From contig CALMYJ010000013.1 in the NCBI GenBank assembly GCA_937873715.1, positions 1 through 64,000 of the forward strand: a DNA stretch of 64,000 nucleotides, written 5' to 3'. The first letter of the stretch is position 1. Every line of letters begins with the position of its first letter. The DNA comes from an uncultured Chitinophagaceae bacterium (GTDB lineage Bacteria > Bacteroidota > Bacteroidia > Chitinophagales > Chitinophagaceae). The position numbers were made by a program, and so were the translations under genes. Below are positions 52,494 through 61,515 of this stretch, piece by piece. A model generated the notes under the pieces. It had not been told where the DNA came from. It saw only the letters and a list, made by a program, of their open reading frames with translations, and ran no database searches.

Positions 52494-53327
52494 TTAGTTC
52501 AACTGAAGTTCAAAAACTTTTGGCCAGAGTTTGCCGGTAATAAATATTTTTTTATTTGTACTGTCGTAAGCAATACCATTTAATACATTATCTAAATTAT
52601 TTCGCAGGGGAAAGCCGGCATAAAAACTCCGCAGCAAATCTTTTGTTTCCAGTTTGCCGGTTACATGCCCGTTAGAGGGGTCAATTTTTACTATATAGGT
52701 TTCGCCCCAAATATTGGCATACACGTAGCCGTCTATATATTCCAGTTCATTAATCCTGTCTACCACGCCTATATTATCCCTTACCTGTACAATACGGTTT
52801 ATTTTAAAATTTTCAGGGTTAACAAAATACAGGTTACCCTGTGCCTGCCCGTCACTTACAATAAGTTCGCTGCCGTTATTCGTCATGCCCCAGCCTTCAG
52901 AGTGCCAGGTAAAAGTTTGTACGGGTTTGCTCCAGTCTTTTACATCATATACATACACCAGGTGGTTTTGATAGGTAAGCTGGTACAGTTTGCCGTTGAA
53001 AATATTTATGCCTTCGCCAAAAATTTCGGGGTCGGTAATATGTTGTTTTTTGGATGCAATACCGGTTTTAAGGTCTACCTCTTTTATCATTGTTTTGGTT
53101 TCAAGTCCGGTACTTTCGTACAGTTTGCCGTTGTACCACTGAAGCCCTTCTGTAAAGGCATCGGTATCGTGTGGATATTCGGCGGTAATAGTGGCATGCA
53201 GCATGGCTGGTGCCGGCAAGCCAGTGCCACCGGTATTGGTTTCGCCGGTATCATTATCACGGGTATCATCGTTGTTATTGCAGGATAGTAAAACGAGCAA
53301 AAAAAATAGGGGGAAAAGTTTTTTCAT
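52494..53327 (-). CDS. Glutaminyl-peptide cyclotransferase (glutamine cyclotransferase), lipoprotein
   Basis: The 277-residue protein has a lipoprotein signal (LLVLLSC, Cys16), an acidic Asn/Asp/Thr linker and a five-bladed propeller of the plant/bacterial glutaminyl cyclase type. Recognisable blades are FTEGLQWYNGKLYESTGL, FGEGINIFNGKLYQLTYQ, GWGMTNNGSELIVSDG, RINELEYIDGYVYANIWG and LNGIAYDSTNKKIFITGK. The family converts N-terminal glutamine to pyroglutamate. In Bacteroidota such cyclases can modify the many exported proteins whose signal cleavage leaves an N-terminal Gln, as in several proteins of this window. Confidence 0.9.
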   Translation of the reverse strand: MKKLFPLFFLLVLLSCNNNDDTRDNDTGETNTGGTGLPAPAMLHATITAEYPHDTDAFTEGLQWYNGKLYESTGLETKTMIKEVDLKTGIASKKQHITDPEIFGEGINIFNGKLYQLTYQNHLVYVYDVKDWSKPVQTFTWHSEGWGMTNNGSELIVSDGQAQGNLYFVNPENFKINRIVQVRDNIGVVDRINELEYIDGYVYANIWGETYIVKIDPSNGHVTGKLETKDLLRSFYAGFPLRNNLDNVLNGIAYDSTNKKIFITGKLWPKVFELQLN

Positions 53328-53430
53328 ATTTGCTGAATTGGGGCCAAAATTAAGCTGCTTTGCCCGTAGTAGGCATTTCGTTTTTAAAATCAGTTTTTTT
53401 TAACAAAGCCTGCCAGCCTGTTGTACAGTT

Positions 53431-53462
53431 TTTGAAAATAAGGCTCTGCGTATTTACGTTTG
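53431..53462 (+). promoter_or_regulatory. Consensus Bacteroidota promoter of the 53558 lipoprotein gene
   Basis: TTTG at 53431-53434, a 20-base spacer and TACGTTTG at 53455-53462 match both elements of the TTTG / TAnnTTTG consensus. Transcription would begin near 53469, leaving a leader of about 90 bases. Confidence 0.65.
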
Positions 53463-53557
53463 ATGTAAAGCGATAAATTATTTTTAACATTTTTAAACCT
53501 TGTAAAAAAGGGCAGGTCATAAAACGGCTTTAGTTTTAAACCCGAAAAATTTTAATT

Positions 53558-54487
53558 ATGAAAAAACAATCTGGCCTCTTTGCGCTAACCCTACTTTCGG
53601 CTGTATTGATATTATCGGCCTGTAAAAAGGATAACAATTCCGGCGAAATGGCTGCTGAAACAGAAATAAAAGCACAGGCCGACGACCAGGAGCGCTTTGC
53701 TGCTGAAACAGACGAGGCTGCAACCGATGCTTTTACAGCACTTGAAAACTCAAATTCATCATTACTGGGCAGGCCCCTTGGTAACCTGCTTCCGGTTCGC
53801 TGCGATGCCAGCATTGATATCGACACCGTTAGCGCTGCTAAAAAGATAACCATCACCTACAATGGTAACTGCCTGGGCAACCGTACCCGTACCGGAAGCA
53901 TTGTATTAAGCTTTGCTAACAGTTTCAGGTGGGGGCAGGCAGGCGCCACATTTACCCTTACCTATAATAACCTAACCATTACCCGGGTAAGGGATAATAA
54001 AAAAATAATTATCAATGGGGTTAAAACCGTCACTAATGTTTCTGGTGGTTTTCTCCGCGACCTGGCTACAGCAACAGCGCCACGTATTCATGATATCAAA
54101 AGCAATGGCCTTTCCATTACTTTTGATAATGGTACCAGCAGGGTATGGCGCCTCGCTAAGCGCCGTACGTTTACCTACGATAATGGTATAGTAATGGCCG
54201 TTAGTGGTATCAGTACTGAAGCTGATGGGGTAGCCGAATGGGGTATAAACCGGTTTGGCGGCAATTTTACCACTACTATTTTATCGCCCTTAACCATAAA
54301 GCAAAGTTGTAACTATAAGTTAGTGAGCGGCGCTGTTAAACTGCAGGTAAACAACAGAACTACCACTACCACTTTTGGCCTCGATGCGATGGGATTGCCT
54401 GTATCGGCCTGTGTAGCCCAGTTTTATCTCAAAATAGAGTGGGTGGGCCCCAATGGTGGTACCCTCACTTACCTGGGCACTTATTGA
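53558..54487 (+). CDS. Lipoprotein of unknown function (beta-rich)
   Basis: The family is not recognised. This 309-residue protein has a clear lipobox LSAC (Cys22), an acidic low-complexity linker (about 25-65) and a beta-rich domain with many Thr, Asn and Val residues. Two Gly/Asn-rich segments (FRWGQAGATFTLTYNNLTI and TFGLDAMGLPVSACVAQFYL) frame four mature-region cysteines that might form disulphides. It has its own promoter and terminator, so it is expressed as a single gene. Confidence 0.82.
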   Translation: MKKQSGLFALTLLSAVLILSACKKDNNSGEMAAETEIKAQADDQERFAAETDEAATDAFTALENSNSSLLGRPLGNLLPVRCDASIDIDTVSAAKKITITYNGNCLGNRTRTGSIVLSFANSFRWGQAGATFTLTYNNLTITRVRDNKKIIINGVKTVTNVSGGFLRDLATATAPRIHDIKSNGLSITFDNGTSRVWRLAKRRTFTYDNGIVMAVSGISTEADGVAEWGINRFGGNFTTTILSPLTIKQSCNYKLVSGAVKLQVNNRTTTTTFGLDAMGLPVSACVAQFYLKIEWVGPNGGTLTYLGTY

Positions 54488-54510
54488 TACATAAAAACAC
54501 TTGTTAAAAA

Positions 54511-54541
54511 AATGCTGGCCATATTCCGGTCAGCATTTTTT
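54511..54541. terminator. Bidirectional terminator
   Basis: AATGCTGGCC pairs with GGTCAGCATT (one mismatch), with A and T runs on its two sides. It serves the lipoprotein gene on the plus strand and the aminotransferase gene on the minus strand. Confidence 0.8.
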
Positions 54542-54547
54542 ATGAGT

Positions 54548-55744
54548 TTATTTTGTACGCCCCGGGTACTGCTGCAGGGCAGCTTCAAGGCAGTCCATGG
54601 CTTTGTTGATGGCATCTGTATTCAATACATAAGCCAGCCGCACTTCGTTTTTGCCTAACCCTTTGGTGCTGTAAAAACCGGAGGCCGGTGCCAGCATGAG
54701 TGTTTGCCCTTTATAACTAAAGGATTCCAGCAGCCACTGGCAAAATTTATCTGAATCATCAATGGGCAGCCTTGCCATGGCATAAAAAGCGCCGCCGGGT
54801 TTGGGACAAAATACTCCGGGTATGGCATTGAGCCTTGCAATAAGTGTATCCCGTCTTTTTTTGTATTCCGCTTTGGTACCGTCAAAATAATTGTCGGGCA
54901 GGTCAACCGCCGCTTCGCCCAATATTTGTGCAAAGCCCGGCGGACTAAGCCTGGCCTGTGCAAATTTCATTACTGCATTCAACACAGCCTGGTTTTTGGT
55001 AATGAGTGCGCCAATGCGGCCTCCGCAGGCACTATAGCGCTTACTGATGGTGTCAATTAAGATAACATGGTTATCTACCCCGGTTAAATGCATGGCACTG
55101 GCATAAGCGCCATCATAGCAAAACTCACGGTAAGCCTCATCCGAAAACAGGAAAATATTATGTTTGATAACCAGCTTTTTCAACGCTTCCATTTCTTCTT
55201 TACTGTACAGGTAGCCCGTAGGGTTGTTGGGGCTGCAAATCACAATTGCTTTTGTTTTACGGGTAATGGCTTTTTCAAACGCTTCAATTGGCGGCAGTGC
55301 AAAGCCGGTTTCGATAGAAGAGGGAATGGGCACAACGTTAATGCCGGCTGCAACCGCAAAGCTGTTGTAATTGGCATAAAAAGGCTCGGGTGTAATCATC
55401 TCATCACCTACGTCCATACAGGCCATAAAGCCAAATAAAATGGCTTCGCTGCCGCCGGTGGTAACAATGATTTGTTCGTGGTTGATGTGTATATCATGTT
55501 TTTTATAATACTGTACCAGCTTGCGGCGATAGCTTTCGCTACCGGCACTGTGGCTGTATTCCAGTATTTTAAAATCGCTGTGGCGTACCGCATCCAAAGC
55601 CTGTGCAGGGGTTTCAATATCGGGCTGGCCAATATTGAGGTGGTATACTACTGTGCCTCTTTTTTTGGCTGCTTCGGCATATGGCACCAGTTTGCGTATG
55701 GGTGAAGGTGGCATTAACTGGCCACGTTCGCTTATCGTTAGCAT
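54548..55744 (-). CDS. PLP-dependent aminotransferase (class I, aspartate-type)
   Basis: The 398-residue enzyme has the fold-type I pattern: YHLNIGQPDIETP near the start, TTGGSEAILFGF, the cofactor-contact ICSPNNPTGYLYS, DEAYREFCYDG and the PLP lysine in TISKRYSACGGRIGAL. These motifs fit the AspC/AlaT-like group, but the exact amino donor cannot be assigned. It lies 61 bases after fmt on the same strand and may be co-transcribed with it. Confidence 0.92.
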   Translation of the reverse strand: MLTISERGQLMPPSPIRKLVPYAEAAKKRGTVVYHLNIGQPDIETPAQALDAVRHSDFKILEYSHSAGSESYRRKLVQYYKKHDIHINHEQIIVTTGGSEAILFGFMACMDVGDEMITPEPFYANYNSFAVAAGINVVPIPSSIETGFALPPIEAFEKAITRKTKAIVICSPNNPTGYLYSKEEMEALKKLVIKHNIFLFSDEAYREFCYDGAYASAMHLTGVDNHVILIDTISKRYSACGGRIGALITKNQAVLNAVMKFAQARLSPPGFAQILGEAAVDLPDNYFDGTKAEYKKRRDTLIARLNAIPGVFCPKPGGAFYAMARLPIDDSDKFCQWLLESFSYKGQTLMLAPASGFYSTKGLGKNEVRLAYVLNTDAINKAMDCLEAALQQYPGRTK

Positions 55745-55805
55745 GTTGCAAAGATATGAAAGCCGGGCATGTATGTTCCCGGTGGTTGTTAAAGTATGTT
55801 TTTTG

Positions 55806-56798
55806 TCATCCGCGGAAGCCTTTTAAAAATTCTTCCACAGCTATTTTCTTTTTGCCTTCAAGCTGCAGCTCGGTAACAGCTATATAGCCATTAGTACAGG
55901 CAAATTTCAGGTATGTTTTATGGTCAGTTTCGTATTGCCCCGGGGGGGGCGCCGCTGCACCGGGTAATACCTGGCTGCGGTAAATTTTTAAAGTTTTGCC
56001 GTTTAATGTGGTGAATGCACCCGGGAATGGCGATAAGCCTCGTATTAAGTTATGTACCTCAATTGCTGTTTTATTAAAATCAATCCTGCAGGTATCGGTA
56101 AAAATTTTGGGCGCATGCTTCAGGGAATTGTTAATGGTCAATTGTGAATGGTTGTTCAAATTTTCAGGCTCTTTTATACACAATTCATTATTCACTATTG
56201 ACGCCTGCGGCTTTTCTTTCAAACTGCCATCTGCCAAACCCATTACTGTTTTAATTAAAAGATTAGCGCCTGTTACTTTCATCCTGTCATGCACTTCACC
56301 GGCAGTTTCATTTTCGCCTATAGCAAAACTTTCCTGTAATAAAATATCGCCGGTATCTATTTCGTGTTTCAATTTAAATGTGGTAACGCCGGTTTCTTTT
56401 TCACCATTTATAATTGCCCAGTTAATAGGTGCAGCACCACGGTATTGCGGCAGCAAACTTCCATGCACATTAATGGTGCCCATTGGCGGCATATTCCATA
56501 CTACTTCGGGCAACATTCTGAAAGCAACTACAATTTGCAAATCAGCATGGAGTGATTGTAATGCTGCAATAAAATCCTGGCGCTTTAATTTTTCCGGTTG
56601 AAGAACAGTAAGATTATTTTCAACAGCATATTTTTTTACCGCACTTTGCTGCAACTGCATACCTCTTCCGGCTGGTTTATCAGGTGCGGTTACCACAGCC
56701 ACAATGTTGCAGCCTGCTTTTACCAGTGCATCCAAAGAAGCTACTGCAAACTCCGGCGTACCCATAAAAATAATTCGCAGTGATTGAAAATCTTTCAT
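55806..56798 (-). CDS. fmt: Methionyl-tRNA formyltransferase with an in-frame insertion
   Basis: The 330-residue enzyme formylates initiator Met-tRNA. The N-terminal hydrolase domain has IIFMGTPEFAVASLDAL, HGSLLPQYRGAAPINWAI (containing the SLLP motif) and DTGDILLQE. The C-terminal domain starts near KIFTDTCRIDFNKTA and has LIRGLSPFPGAFT. Between them, about residues 199-225 (NNELCIKEPENLNNHSQLTI...) do not look like Fmt: the DNA there (56125-56202) is an AT-rich inverted repeat. The reading frame is intact, so the enzyme is probably functional, with the insertion in the linker loop. I use the ATG at 56798; upstream codons are not family-like. Confidence 0.93.
   Translation of the reverse strand: MKDFQSLRIIFMGTPEFAVASLDALVKAGCNIVAVVTAPDKPAGRGMQLQQSAVKKYAVENNLTVLQPEKLKRQDFIAALQSLHADLQIVVAFRMLPEVVWNMPPMGTINVHGSLLPQYRGAAPINWAIINGEKETGVTTFKLKHEIDTGDILLQESFAIGENETAGEVHDRMKVTGANLLIKTVMGLADGSLKEKPQASIVNNELCIKEPENLNNHSQLTINNSLKHAPKIFTDTCRIDFNKTAIEVHNLIRGLSPFPGAFTTLNGKTLKIYRSQVLPGAAAPPPGQYETDHKTYLKFACTNGYIAVTELQLEGKKKIAVEEFLKGFRG
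56125..56202. repeat. Palindromic AT-rich element inserted inside fmt
   Basis: GTCAATTGTGAATGG at 56137-56151 and TTATTCACTATTGAC at 56188-56202 are inverted copies matching at 12 of 15 positions. The element lies in frame in the Fmt linker and resembles intergenic AATTGTGAAT-type repeats of Bacteroidota genomes. Boundaries are approximate. Confidence 0.6.
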
Positions 56799-56904
56799 AA
56801 ACGCTGCGAAGGTAAAATAAAGCAGCAAGTATTTACATGCAGTTAGCAGCCGTTAACCTGTGCACCGGGTTTAATGCAGTGTTTTTTTACGATGATTGCT
56901 GATG

Positions 56905-58341
56905 TTATTGCCATCCGCCCCCTAATGCCTTGTACATATTTACCATAGCAATGTGGCGTTGCTTGCCGGTTTGTACCAGTTCAAGCTGTGCCTGCAATGA
57001 ATTTTGCTGCACCAGCAGTACTTCCAGGTAACTGGCTTTGGTGGCCGTGTATAAATCCCTGGATGTTTGCACCGCACTCATCAGCACTTCAGTTTGTTCT
57101 TTTTTCAACCGGTAGGTTTGTTGCAGGTTTTGAATTTCAGACAGGCCGTTGATGACTTCGGTATAGGCATTCAGCACCGTTTTTTGATAGTTGTATAATG
57201 CAGTAAGCTGACTGGCTTTGGCCGAATTAAATTTTGCTTTGATGCTGTTCCTGTTTACCAGCGGTGCTGTAAGGCTTCCTAAAGCCGTATAAGCCAGTGA
57301 AGCTGGAGTATAAAAAAGGTATTGCGGATTAAATGCCTGGTAGCCTATTGCAGCCGTAATATTAAGGCTGGGAAAAAATTCGGCTTTAGCGGCTTTCACA
57401 TCAAACTTGCTGGCCTGTACCAGGTGCATGGCTTCACGAATATCGGGCCGGTATTGCAACAGTTGTGCAGGAATGCCCGAGCTAATGGTAGCAGGTGGCG
57501 CCACAAAAATAGCCTGCTTGTTTCGGGGTACCGGTTGCGGAAAACGCCCTGCAATAAAGTTGATGTAGTTTTCGGTTACGGTTATACGCTGCAAGGCATC
57601 GTACTCCATAGCCTGCCAGCCCAGCAGTTGTGCTTTAAACTGCTGTACAGCCAGTTCGTTGGCCCTGGCTGCATCTTTTTGCATTTGTATTACTTCGTAA
57701 GCTTCCTTTTGTTTATTGATGGTTCGCCTGATAATGTCCAACTCATTATCTAATGCGATAAGCTGGTAATAGGCAGTGGCAACATCTGCAACAATATTTG
57801 ATTGTAAAAAATGTAAGCCTTCCTGGCTGGCAAGGAAGCTGGCAATGGCTGAGCTGCGCCTGCTGCGGAGTTTGCCCCATATATCTATTTCCCATGTTGA
57901 TTGCACGCCCAGGTAATAATCCGGTAAATTGATGGGTACAATTTTGCCCGGGGTAATTTCGGTACTGATATTACCGGCACCATCCATAGTGTACAAGCCA
58001 AAGCGCCTGATGGCCGGGCTTACATTCACCTGTGCGTATGGCAGTAAAGCTGCCTTGGCCATTCTGCAACCGGCCCGGGCAATCTCAATGCGCTGCAGGG
58101 CTATCTGCCTGTCGATATTGCCCGCTAATGCACTATCAATTAACTGCAGCAACTGAGGGTCGGTAAAATATTGTTTCCAGTTAATGCCTGCAACATTGTT
58201 TGTATCAGTAGCAGTGCTGTTGTAAGTACCGGGCAGTTTTTTTTCTGCAATTGAAATATTGGTGTTTAGCGTTTTGCAGCTAATCATTGATGTTAGTGCA
58301 ATAATAAATACCGTTGTAATGCGTACGTTAATTGTTGTCAT
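56905..58341 (-). CDS. Outer-membrane efflux channel (TolC/OprM family lipoprotein)
   Basis: The 478-residue protein is the exit duct of the RND pump encoded just upstream. A signal precedes Cys22 (SMISCK), a probable lipidation site. The two structural repeats of the family are visible: VQSTWEIDIWGKLRSRRSSAIASF in the first half and FPSLNITAAIGYQAFNP with a matching helix-rich block in the second (FNSAKASQLTALYNYQKTVLNAYTEV). Such NodT-type proteins form trimers in the outer membrane. The start follows the stop of the pump gene by two bases, so translation is likely coupled. Confidence 0.92.
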   Translation of the reverse strand: MTTINVRITTVFIIALTSMISCKTLNTNISIAEKKLPGTYNSTATDTNNVAGINWKQYFTDPQLLQLIDSALAGNIDRQIALQRIEIARAGCRMAKAALLPYAQVNVSPAIRRFGLYTMDGAGNISTEITPGKIVPINLPDYYLGVQSTWEIDIWGKLRSRRSSAIASFLASQEGLHFLQSNIVADVATAYYQLIALDNELDIIRRTINKQKEAYEVIQMQKDAARANELAVQQFKAQLLGWQAMEYDALQRITVTENYINFIAGRFPQPVPRNKQAIFVAPPATISSGIPAQLLQYRPDIREAMHLVQASKFDVKAAKAEFFPSLNITAAIGYQAFNPQYLFYTPASLAYTALGSLTAPLVNRNSIKAKFNSAKASQLTALYNYQKTVLNAYTEVINGLSEIQNLQQTYRLKKEQTEVLMSAVQTSRDLYTATKASYLEVLLVQQNSLQAQLELVQTGKQRHIAMVNMYKALGGGWQ

Positions 58342-58343
58342 TG

Positions 58344-61300
58344 TTAAATGGTTTCGGTATAGGCTTTTACTTCTTTTCGTTTACTGCGGTTAAGTTTTTC
58401 GGCCATACGGGCAAATACTACGTACAGCCCTGGTATGATGATGACGCCAAATACGGTACCGAACAACATGCCACCTGCTGCCGCAGCGCCTATTGTGTTG
58501 TTGCCAATTTCGCCGGCACCCGAAGCTAGCATAAGCGGCAGCAGCCCGGCGATAAATGCAAACGAGGTCATTAAAATAGGGCGTAGTCTTACTGTGGCAC
58601 CTTCAACGGCCGACTTTAAAACCGAGTTGCCCAGCCGGTGTTTTAAAGTGGCAAACTCAATAATAAGTATGGCATTTTTACCCAGTATACCGATAAGCAT
58701 AATCATGGCTACCTGTGCATAAATATTGTTTTCCAGGCCAAGCAGCATCAGGAAAAACAGGGCGCCAAATACACCAATGGGTAAAGAAAGTATAACTGCC
58801 AGTGGCAGCAGGAAGCTTTCGTACTGTGCGGCCAATAACAGGTATACAAACAAAAGACAAATCATAAAAATAAAAATGGCCTGGTTGCCTGCATTGGCCT
58901 GATCTCTTGTAGAGCCTGCCCAGTCGTAATCGTAACCTTTAGGTAATTCTTTTGCTGCTGTTTCTTTAATGGCGGCAATGGCCTGGCCGCTGCTATAACC
59001 TTTTGCAGGCATACCATTAAGCATGGCAGAAGTGTACATATTGTAACGGGTTACCTGCTCTGGTCCGTATACTTTTTCAATACTGAGGAAGGAGGAGAAA
59101 GGAATCATTTCTCCGGCGTTGTTTTTAATGTACAGTTTTAATAAGTCTTCGGGTTGCGCCCGGTATTCCGGCAGTGCCTGTACCATTACCCGGTATAGCT
59201 GCCCAAAGCGGATAAAGTTGGTGGCATATTCGCTGCCAATAAGGGTTTGTAAAGTGCTCATGGCATTATCGGCAGTAATACCTTTTTGTGCAGCCTTATC
59301 GCTATCTATATGTAAAAGAAATTGCGGAAAGCTTGCATTGAACGTGGTAAAGGCATTGCTGATTTCAGGCCGTTGATTAAGTTTTTCTACAAAACTGTTG
59401 GCAACGGATTGAAACTTTTCAAAACTGCCGCTGCCGCTTTTATCGAGCAGGCGCATTTCAAAGCCACTGGAGTTGCCATAACCCGGTACAGGCGGCGGGG
59501 TAAAAAATTCTATACCTGCATCTTTAATGTGTTTGGTTTTTTCCTCCAGTTGCCGGATGATTGCTTTATCGTTTTCTTTTCTTTCTTTCCAGTTTTTGAG
59601 GCTGATAAGGTTCATGCCATATACGGCACCAACACCTTCGGAAAGTACACTATAGCCTGCCAGCCCTGAAACGGATTGTACACTTTGCATACTGCTGGCA
59701 ATGCGTTGCACTTCATCTACCACTTTTTCGGTACGTTCAAGTGTGGCACCTGAAGGTGTGGTAACGTTGGCGTATATAGCGCCCTGGTCTTCTTCGGGTA
59801 TAAAGCCGGAGGGTACAATGCGACCAATAATACCCGTGCCTATGCAAAAAATAAGCAGTGTGCCAAAAGTGATTAGCCTCCTGTTGGCAATGGCCGAAAT
59901 GAGTGCAGTATATTTTGATGCCACCCCGTTGTACCGTTTATTGAAGCCATTAAAAAACTTTTCGAGCAGGCTTTTACGTGGTTTACCTTTTGCATTGTGG
60001 GTGTTTTTTAAAAACATGGCGCAAAGTGCCGGGGTAAGGGTAAGTGCAGTTACACCGGATAGTACAATGGCTACAGCCATCGTTAAGGAAAACTGCCTGT
60101 AAAAAATCCCGGTTGGGCCTTCCATAAAAGCTACGGGTACAAATACTGCCGACATTACCAGGGTGATGGCAATTATAGCCCCGCTTATTTCACGCATGGC
60201 ATGTTCCGTTGCTTTGCGGGGACCCATGGTGGAGTGCTCCATTTTGGCATGAACGGCTTCAATAACCACTATCGCATTATCCACAACAATCCCAATGGCC
60301 AATACCAGGGCAAAGAGTGTAATGAGGTTGAGCGAAAAGCCCATGAGTTGCATAAAGAAGAATGTGCCTATTAACGATACAGGTACGGCAAGGATGGGGA
60401 TGATGGTCGAGCGCCAGTCCTGTAAAAAAATAAACACCACTAAAGCCACAAGAATGAAAGCCTCGATTAATGTTTTGATTACTTCGTGTATAGAAGCATC
60501 GAGGAATTCTGACACATCATAGCTAATAGTATAATCCATACCTGGCGAAAAGGATTGTGCTTTTATAATTGCCATCCTTTCTTTAATGTTATTGATTACA
60601 TCTTTGGCGTTGGTGCCGGGCCTTTGTTTAATGAGTATGGCGGCCGATGGCTGACCATTTTCTTTGGATACCACATCGTACTCCTGCGAATCGAATTCGA
60701 TATCTGCCACTTCTTTCAGGCGGAGCAATTCACCATCGGGCCTGCTACTAATCACCATATTTTCATAACCTTCTTTTGTATTGAATTTTCCCGTGTATTT
60801 CAATACATATTGCAGCGACTGTGCCTGCTTACCGGAGCTTTCGCCAATTTTTCCCGGTGCGGCTTCCACATTTTGCTGGCGCAGCTTTTCAATGATTTCA
60901 GATGCGGCAATATTGTACATCTGCAGTTTATCGGGCTTAAGCCATATACGCATGGCATATTCCCTAGAGCCAAGTATATCGGCAAAGCCTACCCCTTCAA
61001 TACGTTTTAATTCGGGCAGGATATTGATATCTGTAAAGTTGAACAGGAATTTTTCATCCAATGTTTTGTTATTGCTCAGTATGTTCAGGTACATGAGCAT
61101 ACTGTTTTGTACTTTTTCTACAATTACGCCTGCTTTAATTACCTCCTCCGGCAATTCATCAAGCGTAGAGGATACCCTGTTTTGTACGTTTACTGCCGCT
61201 ACTTCGGGGTCAACACCGGCTTTAAAAATAATTTGGATAACGCTGCTGCCATCGTTGCCCGAAACGGAAGTCATGTAAGCCATGCCCGGCACGCCATTAA

Positions 61301-61505
61301 TGGCCCTTTCTAATGGTGTAACCACGGCTTTTACACAGGCTTCGGCATTAGCGCCGGTGTATTTTGTGGTAACGTTTACTTCGGGTGGGGCAATATCCGG
61401 AAACTGGGTAACAGGTAATTGCAGCAGTGCAATTAAACCCACGATAGTAATGATTATAGAGATCACTACCGACAGTACAGGCCGGTGTATAAATTTTGCA
61501 GTCAT
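58344..61505 (-). CDS. RND multidrug efflux pump (AcrB/HAE1 family)
   Basis: This is a 1053-residue inner-membrane proton/drug antiporter with twelve membrane helices and two large periplasmic loops. It begins with the HAE1 pattern KFIHRPVLSVVISIIITIVG and LPVTQFPDIAPPEVNV. The proton-relay residue Asp409 is in GIVVDNAIVVIEAV; the next position is Asn410 where E. coli AcrB has Asp408. The helix-10 lysine is retained in GILGKNAILIIEFA. It sits between its adaptor gene (10-base gap) and channel gene (2-base gap). The substrate range is not predictable, but the HAE1 type points to organic compounds rather than metals. Confidence 0.94.
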   Translation of the reverse strand: MTAKFIHRPVLSVVISIIITIVGLIALLQLPVTQFPDIAPPEVNVTTKYTGANAEACVKAVVTPLERAINGVPGMAYMTSVSGNDGSSVIQIIFKAGVDPEVAAVNVQNRVSSTLDELPEEVIKAGVIVEKVQNSMLMYLNILSNNKTLDEKFLFNFTDINILPELKRIEGVGFADILGSREYAMRIWLKPDKLQMYNIAASEIIEKLRQQNVEAAPGKIGESSGKQAQSLQYVLKYTGKFNTKEGYENMVISSRPDGELLRLKEVADIEFDSQEYDVVSKENGQPSAAILIKQRPGTNAKDVINNIKERMAIIKAQSFSPGMDYTISYDVSEFLDASIHEVIKTLIEAFILVALVVFIFLQDWRSTIIPILAVPVSLIGTFFFMQLMGFSLNLITLFALVLAIGIVVDNAIVVIEAVHAKMEHSTMGPRKATEHAMREISGAIIAITLVMSAVFVPVAFMEGPTGIFYRQFSLTMAVAIVLSGVTALTLTPALCAMFLKNTHNAKGKPRKSLLEKFFNGFNKRYNGVASKYTALISAIANRRLITFGTLLIFCIGTGIIGRIVPSGFIPEEDQGAIYANVTTPSGATLERTEKVVDEVQRIASSMQSVQSVSGLAGYSVLSEGVGAVYGMNLISLKNWKERKENDKAIIRQLEEKTKHIKDAGIEFFTPPPVPGYGNSSGFEMRLLDKSGSGSFEKFQSVANSFVEKLNQRPEISNAFTTFNASFPQFLLHIDSDKAAQKGITADNAMSTLQTLIGSEYATNFIRFGQLYRVMVQALPEYRAQPEDLLKLYIKNNAGEMIPFSSFLSIEKVYGPEQVTRYNMYTSAMLNGMPAKGYSSGQAIAAIKETAAKELPKGYDYDWAGSTRDQANAGNQAIFIFMICLLFVYLLLAAQYESFLLPLAVILSLPIGVFGALFFLMLLGLENNIYAQVAMIMLIGILGKNAILIIEFATLKHRLGNSVLKSAVEGATVRLRPILMTSFAFIAGLLPLMLASGAGEIGNNTIGAAAAGGMLFGTVFGVIIIPGLYVVFARMAEKLNRSKRKEVKAYTETI

Positions 61506-61515
61506 AGTGGTGGTT

